Source: Lobosporangium transversale (taxonomy: Eukaryota > Mortierellomycota > Mortierellomycetes > Mortierellales > Mortierellaceae). From it: 64,000 bases of DNA. The stretch spans positions 36,001 to 100,000 of the forward strand of contig NW_019029019.1 in NCBI RefSeq assembly GCF_002105155.1, given 5' to 3'. The number at the start of each line of letters is the position of its first letter. Within the stretch, counting starts at the first letter, position 1. Below are positions 10,634-23,555 of the stretch, piece by piece. The notes below the pieces were generated by a model, which was not told the origin of the DNA, searched no databases, and saw nothing but the letters and a program-made list of their open reading frames with translations. Made by a program: the position numbers and the translations under genes.

Positions 10634-13600
10634 TTAATCGCGAGGCCTACATGAAATGACATGTGCAAAACTACATTCGCTACACACACTGTACTTGAAC
10701 CGGAAGTCTCTGATCAATCTACTTGGTGCTATCAATGTTGTCAATGGTACCCCTTCTCCCAGTGATTCTGTCTCTAAGATTGCCTCTGCTGATGGGTCTT
10801 GGTAGCGATCTTCTTGACTGAAGGCTGTCTTGGGTTTGGATCCCATTGATGCTGTCATGATCTGGTTGGACGCATTATATACGGTCAAAGGAGGGGCATG
10901 TTCGCCTATAGCTCCACGCTGCTCCAGAAGCTTCCTGTTGGCTTCACCTAATCCATCAACATCTTGAATACGTATTTTGCTCGCATTAAGGACCGTTTGC
11001 CTGGTGCTCCACTTCAGGCGATATTGATATTGATCATTCTCCTGTACAATCTGCCACATTCGAACAGAAACATCCGTACATCCCGTGACTAGAAAGTAAC
11101 CTTCTTCAGAGACACTCCATACAAGCGTTCCAACATATCCAGCTGTGAATGGGATAATAACCAAACACCGGCCTGACTCTGGATCCCACACTCGCACTGT
11201 CCTGTCCAAACTACAGGAGGCAATGTATTTTCCATTAGGCGAATAAGCCATACCAGTGATCCACGCAGTATGTCCTCCAAGCGACTGTACAACTGTTCCG
11301 GATTCCGTATCCATCACAACAACCAACCCTTTTTCAAATCCAACGGCCATCTGTTGATTACTTGGTGAAAATGCCATACTTCCTGTACTACCTTCCAACT
11401 GAGCTTCGTAACATATCCCACCCGTTTCTGCGTCCCGTACTTGTAAGCTGTTACCGTAATTGCCGCGATTATACATTATCTTTCGACTGTCAGGGGTGTA
11501 TACGATAAAAGAATTATCACTTGTTCTATCCTTCACTACATACTGAAGATCCCCTGATTGAGCGCACCAGACTCTAATACTGCCACTATTATCATACGAA
11601 GCCACCTGACGGCTATCGGGCGAGAAAACCACGCACTTCACAAGCTTGTCATGGCCCTGTAGAATGCGATTGAGGTTTCCCGTCCGTGCGTCCCACATGG
11701 AAACGTCTCCATATCTATGACCACAGGCAATTTGGTGACCGGTAGGCGAGAAGTCCAAAATGTAGATGTTATCAGCTTTTTCTCCTTGCATTCCCAAGGT
11801 ATGGACGACTTGACCTGTTTGAGCATCCCAAAGATAGACGCATGAAGAATTACGATGGCAAGAAGCAAGCAACTGACCATCAGGTGAATACTTGATGTCG
11901 GATGCGCGCCCGCCATTGCTTTGTAAGACATGAATGGACTGTCCTGTTTGTGTATCCCACACACGAACTATCCCATCATAACTGCTTGAGGCTACCTGCC
12001 GTCCGTCTGGCGAGCTAATAACGTGATAGATTGGGTTTGAATGACTCTGTGAACCATGGCTAGACTGCTGTGACCGAGTATCCCAAAGGCGTATCGTCCC
12101 ATATAAACTGAAAGATGCAATCTGATGGTTGTTTGGTGAATATGCCACGCAATTAATATCATTAGAATGGCCATAAAAGATATTCATGAGCTGCCCTGAC
12201 CCCGCATCCCAAAGCCGTACTGTAGTGTCCCTACTGCAGGTGGCTATCTGCTCTCCATTCGGTGAATACTTTAGGTCCTTGATCGCACTGGAATGTCCTC
12301 CAAAGGTATGAATGGCTTTTCCTCTTTGTGTATCCCATTGGTATGCCTTCCCTGAGGCGAATGAAGCAGCGAACCTTCCTTTAGGTGAATACCGGACGCC
12401 TTGGACAATATTATCATGCTTTAAGGTCCACATTTTTCGACCAGTCCCAACGTTCCACACATACAGCCAGCGATCCTCGTGACAACGAGATATTATTTCA
12501 TGACCATCAGATGAATATATGATTTGCTCAATCCTAGATCCAAACTCACGGTCCATTAGCATCACCATCTGTTGCTGCCCTGATGTCGCATCCCACAACC
12601 GTATCGCCTTGCCACCGCTAGTTGCAATCTGAAGTCCATTAGGCGAATATGCCAGACTTCTCACACCGCTAGTATGACCTGTTGTCATAAACAGGAACAT
12701 GCCTGACTGAGCGTCCCATACTCGTATTGAGTTATCATCGCTGGCCGAGGCAAGATGATTTCCACTTGGTGAATATGCTATACAGTTAACTTGTCTTGTA
12801 TGGCCTACCAACTTGTGAATTAATACTCCTGATGTTGTATCCCATATAAAAACTTCATGCTGACCACCCCAGGAAGCAATATTTCGGCTGTCTGGAGAGT
12901 ATATAAGGCTGTCATCGGCCCTACGGTTCTTTAGGGTCAAAAGCTTCTCCCATGTTGATGTATCATACATAATGATTGAAAGCCTATATGTCCCATCCCT
13001 AATAACAGCAGCGAGTGTCTTGCCATCAGGTGAGTACATTCCTTTCAATACCATACCGCCTCCTTCAAGGAGTGGCCATTCACCAAACTGTACGCCTGCC
13101 ATATTCGCACCACTCAGATCCGCTTCGCGGAGCCAACAGTTTCGTAAAACGACCTTCCTTAAATCTGCTCCTTGTAACTGAGCACACTCAAAAATACCAT
13201 AGCTAAGGTCTGCTCCTGGGATCTGAATGTCCCGCAAGTCTGCTTCGATGAATGACTCGCCTGCTCGAACCAAGATTGTCATCGCATTAGCTGCTGCTAT
13301 GCGCCACTTGCTATCGTTCTTCGAAAGCTCTACATAGGTATACAGCTGCTGTTTGAATATCGGTTCAAGGCGGACACGATCCTCTAGGAACTGAAGGATT
13401 GATGGTTCATCCACAAAGCTCCTCCATACTAAAGGTGAGCCTTCACCAGCCTTGACTAAATCGACTCCTTGCTCGTCTTCCTTGACATCTACGGCCTCAA
13501 AACTATATGCTGAACTAACACTCCGTCGACGAGAAGTTGATGTTGCCGCCTTTGTTTCTCGATCACTCGTAGGAGCACTCATTGCTGGCAGTGGCTCAAA

Positions 13601-16600
13601 GATCGCTCGTACCAGACTATATTCCAGAATAGTTCGATGAATAAACCGGTGCTGATTACCTGTACGGCTCAGCGGAGAAGCCTCGCGTAGGAGGTTCCTT
13701 CCATCCTCTTTGCTAAAGTACTCTTCCTTCCATGTACCTTTATCTTTGAATGGTGAGTAGTCCACTACTGGATTGCCATCTTGGTGCTTATAAATTGCTA
13801 TAGCTAGCTCTGCCAGGTACCTGATCCCGTTCTGTGCAAACCCTTCGTCCGAGAGTATCCGGAACATCCTTCTATCTTCTGGCCTTAATGTCTCGCCTAA
13901 CCGCTTCTTCCCTCGTTCAAGCCATAGCTCAACGAACCGGTCATACAACGTGACCCGCTTGACCTTCGTGTTGGAATTGTCTTGATTTGGATCAACCATC
14001 CGTGGAAGTACTTCTAGCGACATCGACAGCATGAATGGGTTCTTCACAAGTTCCTGTAGACTAGGGACCATTTTGAGAGCACGCTGGTACACCTCCACAG
14101 GCCACAGTGGATCCATAGCTGCGACATAATGCTTGATGTAGTCCTCGATCTGAGTCTCGGAGAATGGTACAATCACAGCCTCTTGAAACAGTCTAGCATC
14201 TGTTTGGTGATTACGGTCCATAGGTTGGAAACGATCTCGGTAGTCTAACCCAAGGTACTCACTGCGGCAACTGACCACCATCTGGGCCTTCCACTCGCCA
14301 GGTTGATTCAGTTGGTTGGCAACATACAGATTGTTGGTCTGCATACTCTCATCGTATCCATCACAGATCAAGACAAATGACCGATTCATCTTCAGCTCCT
14401 TGATCTGCGTGTCTGTGAAATCATAGTCTCGCAGCTGCTTTGTAACCAGATCCTTCTCTGGCTTATCAATGGCTGGAAGATTGATATACAATGGAATCCG
14501 TCCACGCCTCTTTTGATATGTCTCCCAGAGTGTGCGCTCCAGAGTGCGATTGAATGTGGACTTGCCCGCCCCTGAGTTACCTTGGACGAGTAGCACTTTC
14601 TGATCGCTGTTTAGGAACTCTTTTACCTTTTCCATCAGCAAGAACAGCTTATCATCGCTTGCTTGAGGATTTGCTTTGGCATATAGTTGGATGTAGAATC
14701 CTTGATCATTTCCAACCTCCATCCGCTGCCTCTTTAGTTGGCGTAGACTATTCTCGACACCAGGCTTCTTCTGTACACGGTCAAGTAGCTTTGAGGATGT
14801 AGGCGGAGGGAGTGTACCAATGAAGGGGTACTGGATCAATGCCCCTTTGAGACAATTCCTGTATACCTCTTGCTTCTTGAGGTCTCCATCTATTTCTAGC
14901 TCATTTAAGAGAGTGCTTGTACCTGAAAATAAAAGAAGAAAAGAAGAAAAAGAAGAAAACAGGGTATGTGTGGAGTATTAGAATTAATTATTATACACTG
15001 AGTGATCCCGAGGATTCCAAACATGTCCATAGGAAGGAAAGAAAATACATACATTGTAGTCCATCCAATGATAGCGAAGATAGTTTCCTTAGGATATGTA
15101 CGATCCACTGCTTGATATCTACATGACAGCCCCACTCCTGGTCATTCTTGTAGATCTCTCCAAGTAGTATGATGGCATCCTGCCGAGCATCCATAGTCCA
15201 CTGTGTGCCACCTGCAATCTGTCCTAATCTCTGACATAGTCCCCATTGGAATGCTGCGTCATTTCGGCAGGGTGCTTCACACACAAGGGTCTTGAATTTA
15301 ATGAGCTCGCCTGTCTGGAGTAGTGCATCCGCTCCACGAAGTGCTGGGTACCATGCTGACTTGCGACTAAAGCTGAGTCCTTCTTCCATACACTGTTTGA
15401 ATGTTGCTCCACTCGTATATAGTGAGGCTATACCTGTGTACATTTGTAGACCCGTGGCAACGATATCTGTTACATATGGAAGCTCTTTATGGATGCTGCT
15501 TATCTCGCCTATGAAGGCATTCAGATCCATGGCTTTAACTGCGCTGACTGCTCCAAATGCTCCTCGGAGTATATCTGATGTCCGTCGAAGCATGGCTTGC
15601 ATTGCTGTTTCATCATCTGGAATATACAGTAGAGCTTGGAACCCATAGGCTGCTTGATAGACTAGATGTGGCTCAGAGCTGTCTTTCAGCCCTTGGAGAT
15701 ATGCTGCAAGTGGCTCATGGAGTTGTTCTCGCCTCAACCCCTTGACTTGGTTGTTGACCATGGCATCAAGCACATCTGACACTGTAGCTGACAGTCGGTA
15801 AAGATGGTCGGTAGATTGTCCATGTGTGCCTTGTAGGCGGGAACTGAGGGTGTTGAGGATTGAGACAAGGTCATCCGAGTCGAGGTATCCAGAAGGTGCA
15901 CTCTGCATCAGCTGGGCTAGTCCTTCCAGCAAATGAGTCTCCAACATGACGTTCTGCTTGATTCCATTGACCAAACCCATAAGCAATGTCCTGAATTGGA
16001 CTCGGTCCAGAACTGGAGCCAGAGATATAACCTCCGCGACAGTAGTCTCGGTCTTGGCGTTGTCATCGATGAACATCTCAATCACATCCGATACCAGTTT
16101 ATGCAGTCGCTCTTGTTCATCCTGATCGTTTGATATGAACTGGCGCCATTCATCCTCATGGTCATTCAGGTCCGTTGTTGGGATAGGAGCATTAGGAAGC
16201 AAACTAAGACAATATACAAGCTGGTGGACACTATTCAAGTTTGCATCAGCATCCGGCAAGCTATATCTGATGACTGTTGGAGGAATGTTTTGATTGAATA
16301 TGTCCTTTGAGATAGTTGCTATGGTATGCACTGGCATAGGTTGTGCTGCTTTTGCCACCTTAGTCAGACTGCGACTATTGGTGCTGTTGACTCTGCATTT
16401 GATGGTATTATTGATATTGTCGTTGTTGCTGTTGTTGTTACTGCTCTGTTTGATGTAACCCCATTTTTCAGCTTTTTTCTCACGACCTTGAGCAACATCT
16501 GGGTGACCTAGCTGTTCAAATAAGCGAGCGAGTTCATAGCAGGCTGAAGCAACACCTTGACGCAATGCCATATCCTCACTAGAAGCTGAAGATGGTGGAG

Positions 16601-16796
16601 AGGTTGAAGAACTGAGTGACTTTTTTGCAGGTCGTTGGATTCGAGACAGCACAGAATCAGCATCAAGACATAATTCCATCACTATATCGCTGTCGTCGTC
16701 TAAGGTACGAGCGCCCTTCATATAGAAATCGAAAAGTCTTAAAGCCTGTGCCGGCAAGAGTGCACTCCGGGATGGAGTATTCGTTATGCCGAGCAT
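10634..16796 (-). CDS. Copy A: ARM-like/NACHT/pentapeptide/WD40 STAND receptor
   Basis: Exons 16796-15053 and 14922-10634 (intron 130 bases, GTATGT...TTTCAG) give 2010 residues. Residues about 1-600 form an all-helical region like the fungal ARM-like repeat domain, with an Asn-rich linker near 120-140. NACHT NTPase follows, with Walker A GNSGAGKST at about 696-704 and Walker B FVLICDGYDE at about 764-773. Pentapeptide repeats (about 1140-1190) contain the A(D/N)L pattern in GADLSYGIF, GADLRKV and EADLSGAN. About 15 WD40 repeats (about 1205-1885) have clear SPDGxxIAS...VWDxxSG cores, enough for two propellers. The tail ends YSVCSECSFAHVISC. Fungal STAND proteins of this layout are NLR-like sensors in which WD40 repeats bind a trigger and NACHT oligomerises. 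That role here is inferred. Codons 6 to about 918 lie in the inverted arm shared with copy B. The start is the ATG that lines up with copies B and C. Confidence 0.92.
13911..16779 (-). repeat. Left arm of a 2.87-kb inverted repeat (copy A)
   Basis: This segment is the reverse complement of 23573-26441. The two coordinates always sum to 40352, so there is no insertion or deletion between the arms. Wherever I compared them (first exon in all frames, the whole 130-base intron, and blocks of the NACHT exon) I found no base difference. The arm begins a few codons after the ATG of copy A and ends inside the region just C-terminal to NACHT, where A and B abruptly diverge. Confidence 0.95.
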
Positions 16797-18061
16797 TGTC
16801 TGTCACTTTCTTTTTATTTCCTTTGGTGTGAGAGAAGAGAGAAAGACGAAATGTTTGAAACGATAATGCCCGGAACGATAACGTTTTTATTGGTCCCAAG
16901 TGGATTGTGTGACGTGAAGGAAGAATGAAAGAATGCATGCATACAATATAACTTCTTCCCCCCCCCCTTAAGCGATGCGTTTTCTTTTTTTTTTCTTTTT
17001 GGAATACTCATGTATTTACAGTACTTGAATGGGTAGTATTATCAGGAACGGCATTTGGGTCTGGAATAGCTGATGATGAACACGAATGAAGCCGTGAGCA
17101 TAGTGTTTAGCATCTGTCTGAAGGTAATAGCCAATTTCTTGATGAAAGATTGAAGCACGGGATTTAAAAAGAGATTTGGGCGCAGCACTTGGATAGTATC
17201 GCAAAATAAAGTTTGGATGGAATAATAGGGTTGATTAAAGTAACCAGGATTGATTGTTCTGATTTCTCTATTTCCCAATCTTTGTCCCGACACGAGTATG
17301 TCTCCGAATGTAAGCTTACAAAAGACACTTTCACTTTCGCACTTTTTTACTTTTGGACTAGCTGTGTCTCCTCTTTTGTCTTTGGGGCCATTTTTTTTTT
17401 TTTTTTTTTGCGTTTATTTTCCATTTCCATTTCAGTTTTTATTTTATTTTTCATGTTTAGCCTGGGAAACTTTTTTTTTTTTTCAGTGCTACTTGGAAGA
17501 TTTTCACCGTTGGTGGTTTCTGATGTGGTATACCGTCGATATAGTAGTATATTTGCCACCATACTATTATTGATACATCAGCAGTAACTGTACATTACAC
17601 CAACTAAAGTCACTGATGAAAAAGAAAAAAAAAAGCACTGGGCTTTGGTGAAATCACATGTAACAATTAAGGTAACTACAATAAATAAATATAAAAAAAA
17701 GCAAGGCGCTTAGACCGCTAAATCATAAAGCATTTCAAAATACAGCAAGGATAGGGCCCATCATCATTTGATGGATAAGTGGCCAAAGAGAGATGTCATT
17801 CATTTGTATTGTATATACTATTTAATAATAGATGCAAGACATGTTTAGCCGTAAAATAATAAAAAAAAAAGTCATGATAAAAATGCAAATTTAAACATAG
17901 AGAAAGCTATGGTTGTGGCCATCGCTTTTTGAAGAGGGGGATAATTAGAATGATGGTATTAAATATATGATAAAGATATGACAAAGATATGATTAAGATA
18001 TGATAAAGATACGGCAGTGGTGGTAATAAAATACTTTAAGAATGTTTATGAACGCTTTCAA
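16797..18061. other. Spacer between copy A and the next gene
   Basis: Holds the promoter side of copy A and the 3' side of the 968-residue protein gene. It is AT-rich with poly-T tracts near 17391-17409 and 17470-17483, a C-run near 16961-16967, and an imperfect 11-12 bp tandem repeat (gatatgataaa) at about 17960-18010. No gene is supportable. Confidence 0.6.
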
Positions 18062-18681
18062 TTACAGAAAACTGGCAAGAGCAAAGGAGCGAGCACCAGT
18101 GAAACCTAGGTTAACAAAGCGTTTAAATTTTTTTTTTTTTTTTTTTGTATTATTAGTTTTTGTTTCAATGCATGCTTACAAATTGACAATAATGTCAGCT
18201 TTGTTCTTTTTTTTTTTTTTTTACCAATGAGGCCAAGGTATTGTAGATCAATGTTCTCGGGTCGTTGCAGTCCATTTGAACATCGTGACCTCAATAGCTT
18301 GATCAACACATACCGACCAGACCGAGTCGGGGTTAGATCTAATGTGCATGTTTCATCTGGCCCATCCATTTGAAAGAACGCTGCTGGGATCAATGCATCT
18401 GCATCAGCTCCATGAGTCTGGAGTATTTTTCGATACGCTGAACCATCACTATCATTGATACCCTTCATATATTCCTCATATCGATCTCGCGTCATGTTAT
18501 CAAAGAAGGTAGTCTTTTCCAGTGGAATGGGTTCATGGCTAATAAAAATAAGCCCCTCCTTACAAGGTGCTGTGAAGCCTGTGGTTGGGGCCTTAGCTTG
18601 GAATTGAGTCAAGACAAATGACCTGTGGGGCTCGGCCAATTTGAGGCATATGTTGATATTCGTAGGTCTTCGGGAACTGGA

Positions 18682-18733
<52 letters not shown>

Positions 18734-21223
18734 CAATTAGTTTTTTCTTTATCCTTTTGTACAGGGACGTAAAAAGGCTAGTATGCGGTGGACTCAAAGA
18801 GACGAATCTTACCAATAAACAGAGGAGTCATTCTTGAGCACATTCTCGACTGAATGTGCAGCATTAAATTCACCACCATCAGCATAATACATGTTAAACT
18901 TCAATGGCCAGACATCACCTTGAGCCTCTATGTTCTCATTAGATACAGCTTCCCTGCAGGTTCTATGGTCAAGCGCTACTCCCGGACTCGCGGCTGTGCC
19001 CCCCTGAGGGTACAATTGGTTGCTGCCGTTATAACGAGTCACCAAATTAAAAGTTGGAGTTGGGAACGAACGTCTCAAATCAGCTGTGCCTCTATTAGAT
19101 GTTGTGGTAATGGTAGTGGTGGTAGTACTAATCCTGGAACTAACTGACCCTGGTTGCCCATTACTGGGTGGTGTATGATGCATCGAGCTTCGGTGCAGTG
19201 ATGAAAATCCGACTCCAATGTTGCTGTTGCTATCGTCCCTAATGACGGGAGACGGTGAAGTCAGAGGTCTGCGGAAATAAGGGTTGCTATCGTATTCATG
19301 TTGAATAATTTGCGAGAGCGTAAGCAAACCCGAGGCAACAGATGAATGGATGGCTGGATGCGGATGCATTGATCGGCCGTTAGCAGAGAGCATTGACGTG
19401 AGAGCTGCAGCAGAGCGTGGCGAGAGTTGAGCATGTCGTGGGCGCTCTAGACGAGAGGTGTATGACGAGGGGGCTATCATATCCGAGTCCATAGAAGCCA
19501 CACCTGCTCCACGTCGCTGCCTATTTTCTATGACTTGCTCGATACCATCATCGTCATCATCGTCATCATCGTCATCGTCATCATCGTCATCCTCGTCGCT
19601 ATTGTTATAAGAATCATCGTTTTCATCGTCTTCGTTCTCTTCTTCCCGAATTAATGAAGGACGGTGAGGATGTGTGTGAAGCATCAGAGATGCAAATCCA
19701 TCTCCTCGAGTGGTAAGCGCGGAGCTAGAGGATTGTGAAGGTCCATAGTCTATACCATCCATTTCGTCCTCTAGTATGTATTCGTCCTCTTGGTCTGAAG
19801 GGTCGCTTTGGGTATCCAAACGCCTTCTTTGATGCCGAAGCCCATGTGGGAACATAACAGATGCTCTCATGGCTTGGCCTTCGTCATGGCGAGATAGTCT
19901 ATTCGAGGTCGAAAAATACATGCTATTCAGCTGTCGAAAATGGATGCGTTCATCGACCTCATACCGTGCTTCATTTGGTGGCGTTAGTCTTCCTCTTCTA
20001 ATTGATCCACGTGGAGCGCTATTTGAATTAAAGTTGGAAGCGTTACCACGATCAACGGCCATAGACACAGACGTCTGACTTGAAAATCTGGAGGAGGTGG
20101 CGCTCAAAGGCGGGCTGGGAATGGAGAGTGAGGGCATACGGACAGATGCTATTGGGGATGAAGAAGAGACAGAGATGGATATAGAATCCGAATCTGGTGT
20201 CACAGTTGCAATGCTAGAGAGAGTAGAGTTGGAAAGCGAGTCCATAACAGGATTGTTTGTCAAGGATCGCTGCATTGGTGTAGATGTGAGCATACTGGTG
20301 CTAACGGAACTTCTCTGAGACGGAAGCTGTGACAGTCGCTGACTTGCAAGACTAATGTGGGCTGGAGACAGTGTTTGCTGGTGACTACTGAGTACTGCAT
20401 TACCACCAGAAGCAAGAAAGGTGGAAATATTTGTGGCGGGATCAGAACTGCTCATTGACATTATAGAAGGAGCAAATGTCTGGTGATATGCTTGTTGCTG
20501 CAGCTGATGAGGAGGAGGAAAGGAGTCAGGAGAAGGTGCAGTTGCTCTTGATATCGATGTTGTTGAGCGCTCGCTAGGGGGAGACAGTGAATGTGAAGGT
20601 GATGATGATACCAATGTTGTGGTTGTTGCTGCTGCTATTGTCAAGGGTAGTGTGGGGGGTATTGATGGCAATGTTGAGACCATCGTCACAGTTGCTGAGA
20701 CTGGTGATGACGAAGAAGTGAGAGAAGATGTATCTTCTGCATTTTGTCGGCTAGTAGCGATGTTGTGGTCATGGGGCCCTAACCGTGGTTCTTGGTATAA
20801 TGATGAGGATATTGGAGCATCAAAGGTTTGCTGGTTTAAGATCAGTGATCCAGAAACAGATGGGTGACGGTGGGAATAGAGCAGCTGAGACTGATTCAGA
20901 CGCTCTGCACGACTATTGGGATGACTCGATGGTGTAACAGGGTAATAGCGCGTCCGCGGCGAGTGATGATGATGTGTGGATGAAGTATCAAAGGGAGATC
21001 GACGCTGCAGCCTGCTCCAACGCCGGAGGACACTAGGGCCGTTATTCAGACCTAGTTGGTTTGGAAGATGGTTGGAGCTGACATTATGGTTCCCCTCAGC
21101 ATTACTACCATTAATATTTCTGTCGGAGTTGACACCTGAACTGTTGGCATTGCGGTTACCACCAGAAGAACTACTGTTGACTACTGGGATAGGGCTCTGC
21201 GTTGTAGAAAATGGGATGGGCAT
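18062..21223 (-). CDS. Large disordered protein with discoidin/DOC-like C-terminus
   Basis: Exons 21223-18813, 18676-18225 and 18105-18062 give 968 residues. The start is the first in-frame ATG (MPIPFSTTQSP). The first ~750 residues are low-complexity, rich in Ser, Thr, Pro and Asn, with an Asp run encoded at about 19546-19595. They look intrinsically disordered. The last ~200 residues are ordered: HSVENVLKNDSSVYC, then NINICLKLAEPHRSF, FTAPCKEGLIFISHEP, RYVLIKLLRSR, and IDLQYLGLIG. This order resembles galactose-binding-like (F5/8C or APC10/DOC) folds, in which a VENVL-DSSVYW/C motif and a final IDLQ(Y/F)xGxxG strand are typical. A role in a ubiquitin-ligase or scaffold complex is only a guess. 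The 44-base last exon completes the final strand with GFTGARSFALASFL. The first intron holds an A-run of about 47 bases on the sense strand. Confidence 0.75.
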
Positions 21224-23555
21224 TGGAAACAAATGGAGTGTGACTAATGGAAATGGAGTGAATGAATGTGAATGGAGTGACTGCAAGCTTTTTTTTATAT
21301 ATTTGTGTATAAAAAATAAAATAGAATAAAATAAAAAAAAATAAAAAAGAGAAGTTGCAAAGTCGGGGAGAACTTGTCTTTGTGTTGTTTACAATCCGTG
21401 TTCAGGTGTAGGTTTGAGACGAATGTGCCTGGAGAAGAGGAAGAAGAGGAAGAAGAGGAAGAAGAGGAAGAAGAGAAAGAAGAGGAAGAGGAGAGAGTTG
21501 TTGAACAGACCGTGTCAAGGAACAAGGGGCGAATTAGATGTGAATTATGCGTGGATGTGAATGTAAAGGATAGGCAGGTGTAAACAAAAAAAAGCCAAAA
21601 AAAATAAAAGCAAAGAATTATCAATTAGGGAAATGCCTTGCAACAATAAAACAAAAAGCAAAAATAAAAATAAAAAACTTAGACATTGTTTTGGATGCCA
21701 CAGGTCCGGAAGAGATAGTCATCTGAGCACATCTTTATTCATTTGCCTACCCCGTTGTCTTCTTTCATTATACTAACCATCAAGCTGTTGGCGTGGCAAC
21801 GAACCCTTTCACTTTCGCACTTTTTGCCTTGACTTTCATTGTCGCACAGAAACAATGACCGTTTGACGACAGTAAATAGAACAGCAATAGATCATCTGAA
21901 GAGGACACTGCTCGTCTTTTTATTTACAAAAGATCAAAGGGCGCATGGCATTGTTTTATTCCCTGGATTCTTGATCATTTACTCTCAAATCCATGCTATT
22001 CATCCTCGGAAGTGTAGCACCGCATGGCAACCAAAAAAAATAATAATAATAATGCGCGAGAGAACTTTAATAACGACGCTACAAGCTTTTCTGTTTATAA
22101 AACATTCGTAGAGCCATACTTCGTCCAGTTGTGTTTCAAAAGGACTGATTGACCGCTATTACTGCTGTTGTTGTCACAACTGCCTCTGTGGATATTTTTA
22201 AAAATTCAGGAGACAAGGAGAAAGAAAGAGGTAGGCAAGTGAGGGTATAAGAGAATGAAAAAATAGGGAAGACGAAAAAGAGGAAAAGAGAAAAATAAGA
22301 GTTGCTGATTAGTTCATGCTGATGTTGGAACTAGGTGCGTTTTGCATTGTGCATTTATTTAGTTAGCACACCGACTTTTTTAAAAAATCAGCGCACCGTC
22401 CGATTACAACAAATAAAGGGGATGTTGCAAGATGTATGCGGGAATTCTTGGATCGGGCCAATCGTCGCGTAGATCAAAAAAAAGCTTGAAAAAGGGGTTC
22501 AGTATGGACTGGGAAAAAGGTTGACCACATCCCTTTTTACTTAATCAAGATCTGTTTACAGCAGAAGGAAAGGAAAGAAAAGAAGAGAGATGGGAATCAA
22601 TATTTAATACAACGGACACACTCCCTTGAACTGTATCCAATAGGTCAGTAATGTAACGTTCTTTCAATCCCCTGTCTCTTTGTTCACCTCACCATCTCCA
22701 GTCAAAACACGTTGCTCATAACACCAATACCACATACCACAACACTCCTTTTGTGAACACAATCAAAGACAACATGACCAATGGGAAGAGATGAACACAA
22801 ATAAGGCTTCGCCCAATTATCCACGTGCTCAAGGGGATTAGTTTTTCAATTTGCGGGAAACGGAGCTCTTGAACTTCGCGGGCCTTTTAACGCCCGTCTT
22901 ATGAAGACAAAAAAGGGGGGAGAAGAGGGGGAGCAAAAAGACGGGAAGGGAGGTTGGGAGACTGTTCGAAAGAACATAGCCATACGGTGCTGCTCGCCTA
23001 ACGTGACCACCTCTCCAGAATCTGCTTCATGAGCCCCTGTCACCATGAGTCTGAGGCATGTTGGTGAGTCTAATCTTCCTCTTCCTCTTCATTGCTTTTC
23101 GTATTATCATTTGTCATTCATATCCATACTCTTCAACATACTGTTAGCAAAAGCAGTAACAGCGGTGCCACATTGTGCATTTGTTTGGATGATCTAACCA
23201 ATCTATCAGAAGCTCGGGCGTGACCAAGGCTGTATGGATGGCTATATTAGTCATGTCGATTGGGCATGTTTGTGCTGCTACAAACAGGCAGGATTTTCAT
23301 CTCAGGTTTTGAGAATCAGGCTCCACTGGTTTTCAAAGCTTCTCTTAAGGAGGCTTTTTTTTTTCAAAGAGATCATTTTTTCTTTCTTCCCTCACGTCAC
23401 AATCCCGCCACTTTTAGGTTTGGGTCTTAATGACAGTCATACATGCAGAGGACGCATGAACAAAAAAAACATTTTCCCACCCAAATAAACACAGGCATTT
23501 TTCATCTAAAACATTTGAATTGGAACCTACAGTCCAAAAGGAAAAAAAGGAAACA
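21224..23555. other. Divergent spacer between the disordered protein gene and copy B
   Basis: About 2.3 kb. It contains a GAA/GGA-rich purine tract (21431-21495), poly-A stretches, and a more GC-rich block at about 22790-23060. From an ATG at 23046 a short frame (MSLRHV) precedes a GTGAGT donor-like site, and an acceptor-like TGTTAG follows near 23147. The joined product would be only about 18 residues, so I do not call a gene. The end next to 23556 is the former promoter of copy B. Confidence 0.5.
21431..21495. repeat. Purine-rich GAAGAG tandem tract
   Basis: Imperfect repeats of gaagag and gaagaagag sit upstream of the 968-residue gene, likely in its 5' UTR or promoter. The tract is strongly strand-asymmetric. 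Confidence 0.9.

Noticed and set aside
14554-16831. Several open frames opposite copy A (and mirrored opposite copy B)
   Set aside because: They are antisense to strong coding sequence and recur identically in both arms, as expected for shadows of the same gene.
18062-21286. Start of the 968-residue protein at 21286
   Set aside because: That position is TTG. The first ATG in frame is at 21223.
23046-23212. Possible tiny two-exon gene (MSLRHV plus a short second exon)
   Set aside because: The joined product is about 18 residues with no recognisable similarity; splice sites alone are not enough.
16797-23555. Hairpin RNA from the inverted arms as a silencing source
   Set aside because: The genes on the arms are transcribed away from each other, so natural transcripts would not contain both arms unless antisense read-through occurs, for which there is no evidence.
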